Assembly (NCBI GenBank): GCA_963281255.1 | Contig: OY725503.1 | Location: 1,178,001 to 1,242,000, forward strand | Reading direction: 5' to 3' | DNA: 64,000 bases | Origin: Aphrocallistes beatrix | Taxonomy: Eukaryota; Porifera; Hexactinellida; Sceptrulophora; Aphrocallistidae | Shown here: positions 21,112 through 30,742 of the stretch, piece by piece | Numbering within the stretch: the first letter of the stretch is position 1 | Layout: each line of letters starts with the position of its first letter | Translations under genes and position numbers: made by a program | Notes under the pieces: generated by a model | The model's database searches: none | What the model was told of the DNA's origin: nothing | The model's input: only the letters and a program-made list of their open reading frames with translations

Positions 21112-21368
21112 CCATAGGCGCCAAGTGTGGCTACCTGGAGGGGGCCGGCCCCCCAGGTATTGACCATGGGCAGGTTTGGAGCCTGTGAGGGGCCGTGGTG
21201 CTGGGCAATGGAGCAGTGGAGGAAGCTGTGGTATGGCAGAACACACAAATATATTATTTATAGGTTACAACTAAACCCCAAAATCATGTTAATTGAGTCT
21301 AAATATATATCTAAATTACATTCTTCTTCCACTATAGTCCGAGAGTTTCTTTTCCCTAGGTAACAACA
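21112..21368 (-). mobile_element. hAT-like element with CATAGGCGCCAAG end, truncated
   Basis: Starts CATAGGCGCCAAGTGTGG and is the reverse complement of 53205-53330 plus 53674-53805, without the nested element present there, so it serves as an empty-site copy for that insertion. The distal end is missing, replaced by the GGGGCGCATGCG element that follows. Confidence 0.75.
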
Positions 21369-21735
21369 ATGGGGCGCATGCGTTAGTCCTACTCCATATG
21401 TAGACGTTAGTCCTACTCCTAAAATTGGCATTAGTCCTACTTTTTTCAGATGTAGACGTTAGTCCTACTGCTAAAATTGGCATTATGTCCCACTTTTTTC
21501 AGATGTTGGCGTTAGTCCTACTCCTAAAATTGGCATTAGTCCTACTTTTTTTCCTAAAACTATTTCAATTGATCCTCACCAAAAGGTACCAATTATCCCT
21601 GATATTCATTGTCACTCACTTAAAGTGCCACTCAACCACCTCTTCATTCATAAATGCCTCTTTCACAGTCTTTGGCTAATATTCCCAACTCAAAATGCTG
21701 CTCTTCCCTTTCTTCTTACATATATCTCATTTAAA
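21369..21735 (+). repeat. MITE-like repeat with tandem 'ggcattagtcctactttttt' units, truncated
   Basis: Begins 'ggggcgcatgcgttagtcct' and has three to four imperfect tandem units, then unique AT-rich sequence. The expected inverted end is absent before the segmental duplication begins. Confidence 0.5.
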
Positions 21736-22395
21736 TAATATTGCTCTAATGTCAAAAACAGACAACTCTAAACTTCAGAAGTACGTATAATAATTCTTCT
21801 TTTTCTTAGGTATGCTGTGACAAGATAAAGGATGAAGAAAAGAAAAGTGATGTCTCAAGGAATAATGACAGTTTGATCTTCCTTAATCGTATAATATTAT
21901 CTTCTATTCTTAACATCCCTCAGTTTACTAATTTTAATTCATGTAATTCACCCTTTCAATAATGATCATTCGTAACTTAGTGTCTAATTGTTGGTCTTGG
22001 TGTGCTGTGCTGTGCTAGGAATCTATTTCGAATGTATTATGTTTGTTCGCTAAATAAAATTGAACTTAGTACGATTATAATCGCTCATTGATTAAATGCT
22101 TAACCTTTTGAACTCAGTTATATGAATTTAATAAGTGCGGTGTCGAAGATTATATCAAATAGAAAGCGAATAAAAGTTAAATTGATAATTAGTGAAAAAT
22201 TTACTTAGTTCTTTAACCAATCCATGGTCCAGAAATTATAGTTGCGGCATTGCCTTAGTGTATTAGAAATGCATAAATGCTGGATAAACCTTCTACATTT
22301 CACACCTATAATTATGGTGCATCAGGATTATAACTGAAAGAAAAAGTTTAAGGAATATAAAAAATCTCAAAAATAAAAACACATAGTCTAGAGAA

Positions 22396-23435
22396 TCAAG
22401 CAGTTTCTATACTAAGCATGCTCTCACTCATCTTCCAAAGATCCTCAGCAGCTCTCTTGTTAACATACCAGAACAGTTTCCCTTCAGCACAATCAGAGAA
22501 GTACTTACCAGACTTCCCTAACACTTCATCAGAAACAGCGCAATAGATTGAGGTCTGAGCGCCTTGGGTAGGAGTTTTCATAACCTTTGATATGATATAA
22601 AAAAATCTAGATTCAAGAAGAGGGGATTAAGATTAGTAAACACCGCACCTGGATGAAGACTATAAGTCTCCACTCCAGATAATGCCAATCTATCTGCAAG
22701 CTCCACTGTAAATAGTACATTAGCTAACTTGCTAAGCGCATAGTTATAAAAGGCACCAGTTCTTGCATGTGGATTAGGCTTTACATATTTTGGAGTTATT
22801 GAAATTGGACCAAGTTTATGTGCTAGAGAAGATACGTTGATTATACGACTTGGTTTTGATTCCTTAATTCGGTCCAACAAAAGATGAGTGAGATAGAAGT
22901 GTCCCAAGTGATTCACACCAAACAATAGTTCGTAGCCGTCTGAAGTTACTTCCGGCTTGTTGTTGAGTAGACCAGCATTGTTGATGAGAATATCGATTCT
23001 GCTCTCCTCCCTCAACAACCCCTCAGAGAAATGTCTTATGGAAGACAGGTCAGCAAGGTCAAGTTGTCGGAAGAGAACCAATTGGCTACCTGACTCCTGT
23101 CGTAGCTGTGCTTCTGCTTGGCTGCCTCTCTCCACATTCCTACACCCTAGAACAACTCTTGCTCCTCTTCTCGCTAGGTCCAATGCTGTAGCGTATCCAA
23201 TACCGCTATTACCTCCCGTGATGACTACTGTCTTACCGTCTAGCCTTTTTTCTTCGGAGAACACGCCTCCCTTCCTGTTGAATGAATCAGATATGTAGGC
23301 ATAGAAAATTGTGTGTAGTATCAAGGAAGTAGGTACGTAGGCCAACCAAAAAAAGGGGAAAGGAATTAGAAGAATGAAAGGCAGGACACAGAGGAGAGTA
23401 ATATCTGCATAAACCAAGTTTATAATTGGCTTCAT
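22396..23435 (-). pseudogene. Short-chain dehydrogenase (RDH-like), copy 2, frameshifted
   Basis: The frame from 23435 matches copies 1 and 3 through the membrane anchor, TGGNSGIG cofactor motif, INNAG, INVSS and YALSK catalytic residues. One base is missing at about 22622 relative to copy 1 ('aagaagaggg' against 'aagaagagtggg'). This shifts the frame after V-F-T-N-L-N-P and ends the protein about 18 residues later, removing the last 61 residues, which stay recognisable in another frame at 22396-22581. The catalytic core is retained, so a shortened protein of 285 residues could still be made, but loss of the conserved C-terminus suggests a pseudogene. Confidence 0.85.
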
Positions 23436-23507
23436 TATCTACAAAAAAACAGTTCATTTATATACTCAAGCTCGCTTAGAGCACTTCCCACAAGGTTTCC
23501 CACATTT

Positions 23508-23569
23508 CTAGTTTTGACTTTAAAACATCTTAAAAGTTAACTTTTAAGATGTTTTAAAGTCAAAACTAG
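23508..23569. repeat. 62 bp perfect palindrome in the 5' flank of SDR copy 2
   Basis: The half-site from 'ctagttttgacttt' to 'cttaaaagtt' is followed at once by its exact reverse complement. Copy 1 has only the first part of the left half ('ctagttttgactttaaaa' at about 12431), so the palindrome arose by a local inverted duplication after, or in, this copy. Confidence 0.85.
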
Positions 23570-23829
23570 CGGAACTTCAGAACTTCAAGATGATACCAAA
23601 GATTACACTTTTGCTTGAAATGTTTGATGGCTTGACAATGATGTCATAATTCCATGATGAGTAGACATTTTAATCTGAGGTCAGAACTTAGTGGAGCCCA
23701 GTGGCAGCGCCCACCCTGATGCCTACTCTTAGATTTTCTAACTGATGTCTGATATAAATAGTAGAAACAAAGGTTGTTTACTGATTATGAAATACATCGA
23801 ATAAAATGAGTTCTAATTTATAACTGTAC

Positions 23830-26376
23830 CTAATTAAGTTCAATGCGTCGTGGAGTAGATGCAAAGCGATCAATTACGCGGTTTGGATTGATAGATCCTG
23901 GCCTCTCTATGTTTACGCAAAGAACTCCTAACCCACTAAGTCTATCGTCACTCATGGTAGAGCGGAGATGACTATTCTCGACCCATCAAGGAGAACGAAC
24001 GTTCATTTGCAGCCGTAGTGCCAGGCAGTGTACATGCAATGGTCAGACAGTTGTGTATTACAGGGATACATCGCATGAAAGGACGCACAAACTGCAAAAA
24101 TCTAACCAAATTAGAAGGAAGATCTTCGGCATCCCTCCGAAAAAGGTTACGCATAACAGTGACTTCTGTTCTTAACACCTCAACCTCAGTTCTAAGCAAT
24201 GCGAAACGTTTAGCGAAGAACAGCCTCAAGAAACTTCTCAGATCCTGGATTCAGAGCAGATATGCCATGGTATGGTGTCATTGTGCTCTTGTTCGAGGAA
24301 ACGCCGGGTTAGTTCTTCATGGACCGCAGCGCATATAGGGATATACACCAACTGACGGAACTCATCAGATCCCTGGATATTGTTACGATACTCTACCATG
24401 TCTGCTCTAGCCCTTCTGATACGACGAACAGGTGACGCTTGTAGTCCACAGTAGTCAATAATAGCGTTAGCTTTTGCCCATATCTGGTTCCATTGCTTAT
24501 CTACGTATGGAAACGTTGGATCCATCTCTTCGGTCAGTGAGCACACTCTGTTGTGCTCTATCTAGAGTAAGCTCCGGACACTGCAGTGCTTCAGTAATGC
24601 CAGCGCATTGCCCCAAGATGACCTTCATAATCTCTAGGTGTACCACGAAATTGCTAGTAAGTTGTGCAAGCAGGCTACGAGCAATTGGAGCGCGATTGCT
24701 TTCCTCAGCTTCGACAAAGAAGTCAAGTGTTTCCAACAGGGCTGGAAGAGACTGACCGTTCGCACAATGTGTTGTTGGCATACCCATATGTGTCACTTAG
24801 AGCTGATAGTTCCATAAACTTGGCGTGGGGAACAGTGGCAGAGAAGAACTTGTGCAAAGATCGTAGAGTATGTAACATATCCGTTACGTGTCCCACGTTA
24901 GTACACACCGCGACGACCACCAGATTTAGTCTGAGCATGGTAGTGAACATAAAAACTTAGTCGAGCAACTTCCCTAGTGAGTCTTTGGACGCCCGTGTGG
25001 ATCCCACGCATAACGGAAGCGCCGTCATAGCACTGTCCAACCATACCATTTCTGAAGTCGATTTTGACATCCCTGAGACCAGGGTTGGGTTCAATTATAA
25101 TTGTAATTAATTAATTACAATTAATTACGTTTTGTACATAATTGTAATTGTAATTGTAATTGTAATTCGAAAAAATTGCCATAATTGTAATTGTAATTGA
25201 AGTACATAATTGTAATTACGTCTAAATTATACCTAAAGGCTAAAGCCATGCTTACAATTCCTATACATGCGTTAATTCTTTACATTATTGTTTTGATTTC
25301 GTTGTGATTGGTGTTTCTCGGGAATCGGTAAGTGTAAGTTGACAACTTTACGAGTAAGCATATGGATTCTCTCTTTTTCATGGTTCCTGTGCACTATAAA
25401 TATGGTCACCGAAGATACACACGCATCATTTTTGTAATTGTAATTGTGAATATCTTCTCAATTATAATTATAATTGTAATTATAATTAGAAATTAAAGTT
25501 GCTTGTAATTGTAATTATAATTATAATTGTAAATTCGAATTAGTTGTAATTGTAATTGTAATTGAAAATAAAAATATAATTGAACCCAACCCTGCCTGAG
25601 ACAGTCTAGAATGGTTTTCGAGAGAGATACTGCATCCAGTCCTTCACAGGCATAACCCAATGCAGGACTCAGTAATACTGCAGTATTCAGTGACATAGCG
25701 AAGCACTACACTCATCTGTTCTGTCTTAGAGCTGCCCTTGCACTCATCGCACAGGGGAGAGAAGTACTTAGTTGTCCGCACCTCCAAAGAGTTTGTTTCT
25801 AGAACGATATCTGCCGCTATGGAGATCAGCTCATTCTGAATTGAGTTCGATTTGTACTTTGCATTGTATGGATTCTTGCTACCCATACCATCCACGCCCA
25901 GCAGTCGAGAAGACACAATCTTATCATATTCTGACACAATTCCCAAAACAGCAAGGAAATTGCCAGGGTTTGCCTTGGTATTAGTTAGATCCTCACGGTG
26001 TCCACGAAAGGCGATGCCTTGGCGGCAGCAAAGAAGTATAGATTTCAGAATAGCTGTTAGATAGTGCTGATTCTCTTGAATATGTTTTGCATGGTTGACA
26101 TTTAGCATCTGAGCGATAAACTGCTGGTATTATTTTCCTGCATCCTCAAGAACTCCGCACAAGCAGTAACAGATTCTTGTGTCTTTCAGACGCACTGTGC
26201 TCTGGCATTCGGATGGAAGCATCCTTCAAGTTTTTGAACCCTGATGTAGATGCAAATTGAGTGGTTCGAATGTCAGAGCGGCGGGAGAAAAAACGACAAG
26301 GAAAACAGTACACGACATTTTCCTTTTGTAAATATTTTGCCCACTTATGTTCCGAAGTATGTTTCAAAAATATCAT
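23830..26376 (-). pseudogene. hAT transposase (ZMYM1/TTF zinc-finger, DUF4371 type), interrupted
   Basis: Successive frames on the minus strand assemble into one transposase. First comes a zinc-finger region (VVYCFPCRFFS ... GFKNL ... SERHKN) at 26376-26146. Next is a DUF4371 part (RGHREDL, GNFLAVL, KSNSIQNELI, FSPLCDECKG) at 26108-25690. A block VGQCYDGASVMRGIH-GVQ follows on the far side of the MITE at 25080-25594, then a helical middle, and finally the hAT dimerisation end (TTAANERSFSLM, then LRSTMSDDRLSGLGVLCVN) stopping at 23830. At least four frameshifts plus the MITE make it inactive. It lies between SDR copies 2 and 3 and is partly duplicated next to SDR copy 1. Confidence 0.85.
25080..25594. 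mobile_element. hAT-like MITE rich in AATTGTAATT inside the hAT transposase
   Basis: Ends are perfect 20 bp inverted repeats starting CAGGGTTGGGTTCAATTATA, with 8 bp duplications CCTGAGAC at 25072-25079 and 25595-25602. The interior is mostly (TAATTG)n-like sequence. Removing it joins LDCLR to DVKIDFRNG in the transposase frame. Confidence 0.9.
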
Positions 26377-26504
26377 TAATTATAAAAACAAAATATTAAT
26401 GAGGCATGTTTAGTTTGAAACTAGTAAATTCCTAGGCCACACACAAAGGTTCAAAAGCATTGTTTTAGAAAATATACAAAATATTAACGAATATAAAAGT
26501 AAAA

Positions 26505-27542
26505 TTAAGCAGTTTCTATACTAAGCATGCTCTCACTCATCTTCCAAAGATCCTCAGCAGCTCTCTTGTTAACATACCAGAACAGTTTCCCTTCAGCACA
26601 ATCAGAGAAGTACTTACCAGACTTCCCTAACACTTCATCAGAAACAGCGCAATAGATTGAGGTCTGAGCGCCTTGGGTAGGAGTTTTCAGAATTTTGGGT
26701 ATTATATTAGATTTCGACTCATTAACAGACGGACTAATATTGCTCGAAACTATACCTGGATGAAGACAATAAGTCTCCACTCCAGATAATGCCAATCTAT
26801 CTGCAAGCTCCACTGTAAATAGTACATTGGCTAACTTGCTAATCGCATAGTTATAAAAGGCACCAGTTCTTGCATGTGGATTAGGCTTTACATATTTTGG
26901 AGTTATTGAAATTGGACCAAATTTATGGAAAACAGAAGATACGTTGATTATGCGACTTGGTTTTGATTCCTTAATTCGATCCAACAAAAGATGAGTGAGA
27001 TAGAAGTGTCCCAAGTGATTCACACCAAACAATAGTTCGTAGCCGTCTGAAGTTACTTCCGGCTTGTTGTTGAGTAGACCAGCATTGTTGATGAGAATAT
27101 CGATTCTGCTCTCCTCTCTCAACAACTCCTCAGAGAAATGTCTTATGGAAGACAGGTCAGCAAGGTCAAGTTGTCGGAAGAGAACCAATTGGCTACCTGA
27201 CTCCTGTCGTAGCTGTGCTTCTGCTTGGCTGCCTCTCTCCACATTCCTACACCCTAGAACAACTCTTGCTCCTCTTCTAGCTAGGTCCAATGCTGTAGCG
27301 TATCCAATACCGCTATTACCTCCCGTGATGACGACTGTCTTACCGTCTAACCTTTTTTCTTCGGAGAACACGCCTCCCTTCCTGTTAAATGAATCAGATA
27401 TGTAGGCATAGAAAATTGTGTGTAGTATCAAGGAAGTAGGTACGTAGGCCAACCAAAAAAGGGGGAAAGGAATTAGAAGAATGAAAGGCAGGACACAGAG
27501 GATAATAATATCTGCATAAACCAAATGAATGACTAAATACAT
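26505..27542 (-). CDS. Membrane-anchored short-chain dehydrogenase (retinol dehydrogenase-like), copy 3, intact
   Basis: One intronless frame of 345 residues. Residues 1-45 form a hydrophobic anchor. The Rossmann domain follows with TGGNSGIG (about 76-83), an R-x-x-x-R-G-A-R NADP-type stretch with GCRN, the D-L-A-D-L-S-S-I-R block, INNAG (about 151), INVSS (catalytic Ser) and YAISK (catalytic Tyr and Lys). Length and anchor fit the RDH11-14/DHRS13-like SDR7C group, ER-membrane NADP(H) enzymes acting on retinoids or related alcohols and ketones; the true substrate is unknown. It is almost identical to copies 1 and 2 except for the first few residues, a VFH-F block near residue 205, and a sharply bounded segment at plus-strand 26689-26757 (about 25 residues) that is quite different. 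It is the only copy of the three with an unbroken frame. Confidence 0.9.
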   Translation of the reverse strand: MYLVIHLVYADIIILCVLPFILLIPFPLFWLAYVPTSLILHTIFYAYISDSFNRKGGVFSEEKRLDGKTVVITGGNSGIGYATALDLARRGARVVLGCRNVERGSQAEAQLRQESGSQLVLFRQLDLADLSSIRHFSEELLREESRIDILINNAGLLNNKPEVTSDGYELLFGVNHLGHFYLTHLLLDRIKESKPSRIINVSSVFHKFGPISITPKYVKPNPHARTGAFYNYAISKLANVLFTVELADRLALSGVETYCLHPGIVSSNISPSVNESKSNIIPKILKTPTQGAQTSIYCAVSDEVLGKSGKYFSDCAEGKLFWYVNKRAAEDLWKMSESMLSIETA

Positions 27543-27545
27543 TCC

Positions 27546-28467
27546 TTCGAAAAAATGAGGATGATTTAATTGATAAAATCAGATTGTATTTAACATTGAA
27601 TTGTAAAGAACGAAGTACATATTACGTCTGTCGACAGACCGATAGTGCAGCTCCATGTCACTCGAAGGAACATTAAATACATACATACATACATACGACC
27701 AAATTCGGAACAAACATTCTTTATTTGGCAAAAATAGTTAGCTGTGCACATGTGGTCAATTTTCTTCCTCTAAGAGCTGCACTGAAAATAAAATGACGAG
27801 TGGACAAGATACGTGTGTACGTTAATTATAGAGGAAATTGTTGTTGTTTTTTGTCCATTTAGTTTTAATACCAAAGCACCAAAAATCTGATAGAAAAACG
27901 ATTGGTATACGAATAATATTTTTACCAGCCCTTTGCCCAGTCATTATTAGGGCATTACCCGATCCTCAAAAAGGATCGTACGATTATGATCGAAATATCC
28001 TAATGCCTGTCACTATACTCATGAGTGGTCACGGTTGGAAGACCGTAGTTAGGGCCATCGAGAGCTAAGTTCAAGTCATCAATATAGAAATATAACGCTG
28101 TTGTTTTGGGTGCTATACGGTATTCCCTATGGATGGACCGCTCGGTAGTTACCGGGATGACGGAGTTGCCGATGAGAACCTTCAGCCCTACCTCCATATG
28201 ATATAATTAAATTTTACATATGTAACAGGAATTTCATTGACATAATGTCATAGATACATAAATAAATAACGATGTATAGAATTAAGTGATAAATACTGAT
28301 TGTTCGATTTGTTTATTCATAGTAAAATATATAATTATCGAATAAATAGGCGAGATGATGTACAATTAACATAAAATAAAGAAAAAATAGGTTATCTGTT
28401 CGATAGTAAGATAAAACGTAATATTCGGGGGATCAATTCTAAGTGAAATAAGGTAAATATAATCGAG
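27546..28467. other. Intergenic between SDR copy 3 and TRPA-like gene
   Basis: AT-rich. Holds a (CATA)n tract at about 27680-27697 and a 62 bp miniature of the GGATC-type hAT MITE at 27948-28009. A minus-strand frame at 28000-28197 has no recognised family. Confidence 0.45.
27948..28009. mobile_element. 62 bp miniature of the TAGGGCATTAG hAT-like MITE
   Basis: Begins TAGGGCATTACCCGATCC and ends with CGAAATATCCTAATGCC, matching both ends of the 33615-34062 element with the middle deleted. Flanks TCATTAT and TCACTAT may be a worn duplication. Confidence 0.6.
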
Positions 28468-30742
28468 TTAAGTGCGCGAATGTACAGCAGTCAAGATCTT
28501 ATCGATCTTCTTCTCCAAATCCTGAATCTGCTTTTCAAGGGCTGTAATTCTAGCGAATGCCATTGGATCGCTAGAAGCGGACCTCTGAATTCCTCCAGAT
28601 CTGATTCTGCTCGTACCCGTACCAGAATTCTTACTTGTTACAGCATCTGCGATTTCGGATATTTTTTCTTGCACCCATTCATGGTTAGCTGCGGATTTCT
28701 GTGACTCTTCTTTGATTATTCGCTCACTATTTTCTAGTTTATCATTTATTTCGTCAACTTGTCTCTCCATGCCTTTCCCAGGACAATTGTGCTTCAATTC
28801 TTCCCACACATTCTCTGGTATTTCAAGTTTTTCAATGGTGCTATACTTGCGAAGTATCTTTCCGGTGAGAAAAGCTAGATTCGATTTTAGTTCTAAGTTA
28901 ACCACCAACTCCATAATATAATGGAACTCGTTCGTTTTAATAATCTCACTGTAAGTTTCAGAGAGCTGAGCAATTAAGATGTTGAGAAGGACAACAATGA
29001 TAGTGAAAGCGAAGAAGAAGTACAAGCTAACGAATAAGACGTTAACATTCAGGATATCGTCCTCAGCATTTCCCGGGCCTCCATCTAACAGGAAGATGAT
29101 ACTGGAGACAAGCGGACTCCTCAGGTCGTAGCCAACTGTTCGCTGTGGATTGAACCAGAGCAGCTGAGTTCTGCTACCCATGCACTGTTCATTGGAGAGA
29201 GATACAGTGGTCGTGTTGACAGGGTAAGGTTGCTGTCGAGCAGCGAGATGAATGCCCCCGACATATGATATGCTGATGATGAGAATAATCACGATGAATC
29301 GCGGAATATCTCTCACAAACACGCGGAATACACTGCTGACATAGGCGCCGAGTGCAGGGATGATTCGTGTGTACTTGAAGAGACGCAAACCAAACAGGAT
29401 AAAAGTAAATGAAGCAAAAGTCCATTGGAAAGAAGAACTTGTAATTCTCAGAATCAAGAATACGAGGAAACAAACAAGCGCTCCGAAGTCAACGATGTTA
29501 AATCCGATAATGTAGTTGAGTATCGCGCCTGGAAATCGAAGGAGAATCCGATCGAAAGTGTCGAAACGTTTTGAGAAATTGCAAAGTTTCTGTATGAAAA
29601 TGAAAAACGCCTTGAGAGGTCCACTGCCTTCAGATCGCGTGATGTCGATAGACTCTACCTCCTCACTCTCAGCTTTCTCGTGTCTGATCTGAATCCATTC
29701 TATTATGAACTCGATCAGTTCGTCGATGAGAAAAATAATCCAACAAATGACACAGAAAATCTCACAAATAGCTCGAACATAGTCCAGAGGCCTGGAGTAG
29801 TTCCACAGCTGATCATCACAGCGGTAAGAAGCTTGAATTAGCGCAAAAGCGAGCGCGGTCAAGAAAACTAAATAAAACAAGAAAGAGAGTATGTACCACC
29901 AACGGTAGATGACTAGCTTCTTGGTGATGACAATGTTAACGATCGGGTGGAATTTCAGAGGCGAGTCGGGACAGCTGATCAGTTTGTGCAGGAGGGAAGG
30001 GATGATGTGCTTGAAGCCTTTATCGCTCGGGTACTGGCCCAGTTCATTGGAGTCCAAATACTTAGCGGAAACACTCACATAATCATCATCCTGCTCGACC
30101 ATTTTATTGAAGATAGCCTTGAGCGTTTTGTACATTTTCTGGTCATACATTTGGTGCAGGAATTTCGCGTTGTCAATAAAATAGTCATTAGGTGCATATT
30201 TAATAAAAATCTCCAAAATCTCTTCCTGCCTTTTATTTAGTGCAATGTCGAATGCACTCTTACCGTCATCATTCCTATTTTTATAAATTTGGAATTCCTG
30301 TGTGACCCCAGCCATCTTCTGAATACGCTTAACGATGTAATCAACACAGTTGACAGCACCGTTGGTAGCGGCATGGTGCAGAACAGTGTTCTTCTCACTG
30401 TCCACCTTAGCTAGCGCCAGCCCGTAGGACATCAGGACTGGGATCAGAGAGGCATGGTCGTGTTTAGTGGTTAGCATTAAAGGTGTGATACCGGCAGCAT
30501 TGGATTCTTCGGGGCGCGCTCCGTTGTCAAGAAGGAGCTTGGCCATCTGTTTCTCTCCAGACTCCACAGCTAGGTGGAGAGGAGACGAGTTCTTGGTATC
30601 CACTGAGATGTCCATGGTAGCTCCGTGCTCTAGCAGCAGCTTCAGACACTCGGGGCGCTTCTCATTGATTGCTTGGAAGAGCGGCGGCTTTTTACTCAGG
30701 TTTAGGATGTCTGGACTCATCGAGCACTCCTCTAGCAGATAC
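28468..30742 (-). CDS. TRPA-like gene exon 6 (ankyrin end, six TM segments, coiled coil)
   Basis: The acceptor at 30743-30744 restores the ankyrin sequence EIVR|YLLEECSMSPDIL across the junction. Ankyrin units continue to about 220 residues into the exon, followed by S1 (WWYILSFLFYLVFL), S2 (EIFCVICWIIFLIDELIEF), S3 (VDFGALVCFLVFLIL), S4 (FTFILFGLRLFKYTRIIP), S5 (FIVIILIISISYVGGI), a pore helix with FLLDGGPGNAEDD, and S6 (LYFFFAFTIIVVLLNILIA). The acidic GGPGNAEDD pore segment differs from the vertebrate TRPA1 pore, so ion selectivity may differ. The tail ends in a heptad-like ALEKQIQDLEKKIDKIL. Confidence 0.88.

Larger units (their letters stand above)
21735..24345. repeat. Segmental duplication unit, copy 2
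   Basis: Direct repeat of 9957-12674 plus the hAT pieces of copy 1, in the same orientation. Identity in the SDR coding part is very high, with small indels in the flanks. Confidence 0.85.

Noticed and set aside
21127..21363. 78-codon frame beginning MATWRGPAPQ
   Set aside because: Lies wholly in the hAT-like CATAGGCGCC element; the same DNA at 53674-53805 is non-coding.
25084..25590. Simple-sequence (TAATTG)n as a microsatellite
   Set aside because: It is the body of a defined MITE with 20 bp perfect ends and 8 bp duplications, not a free-standing microsatellite.
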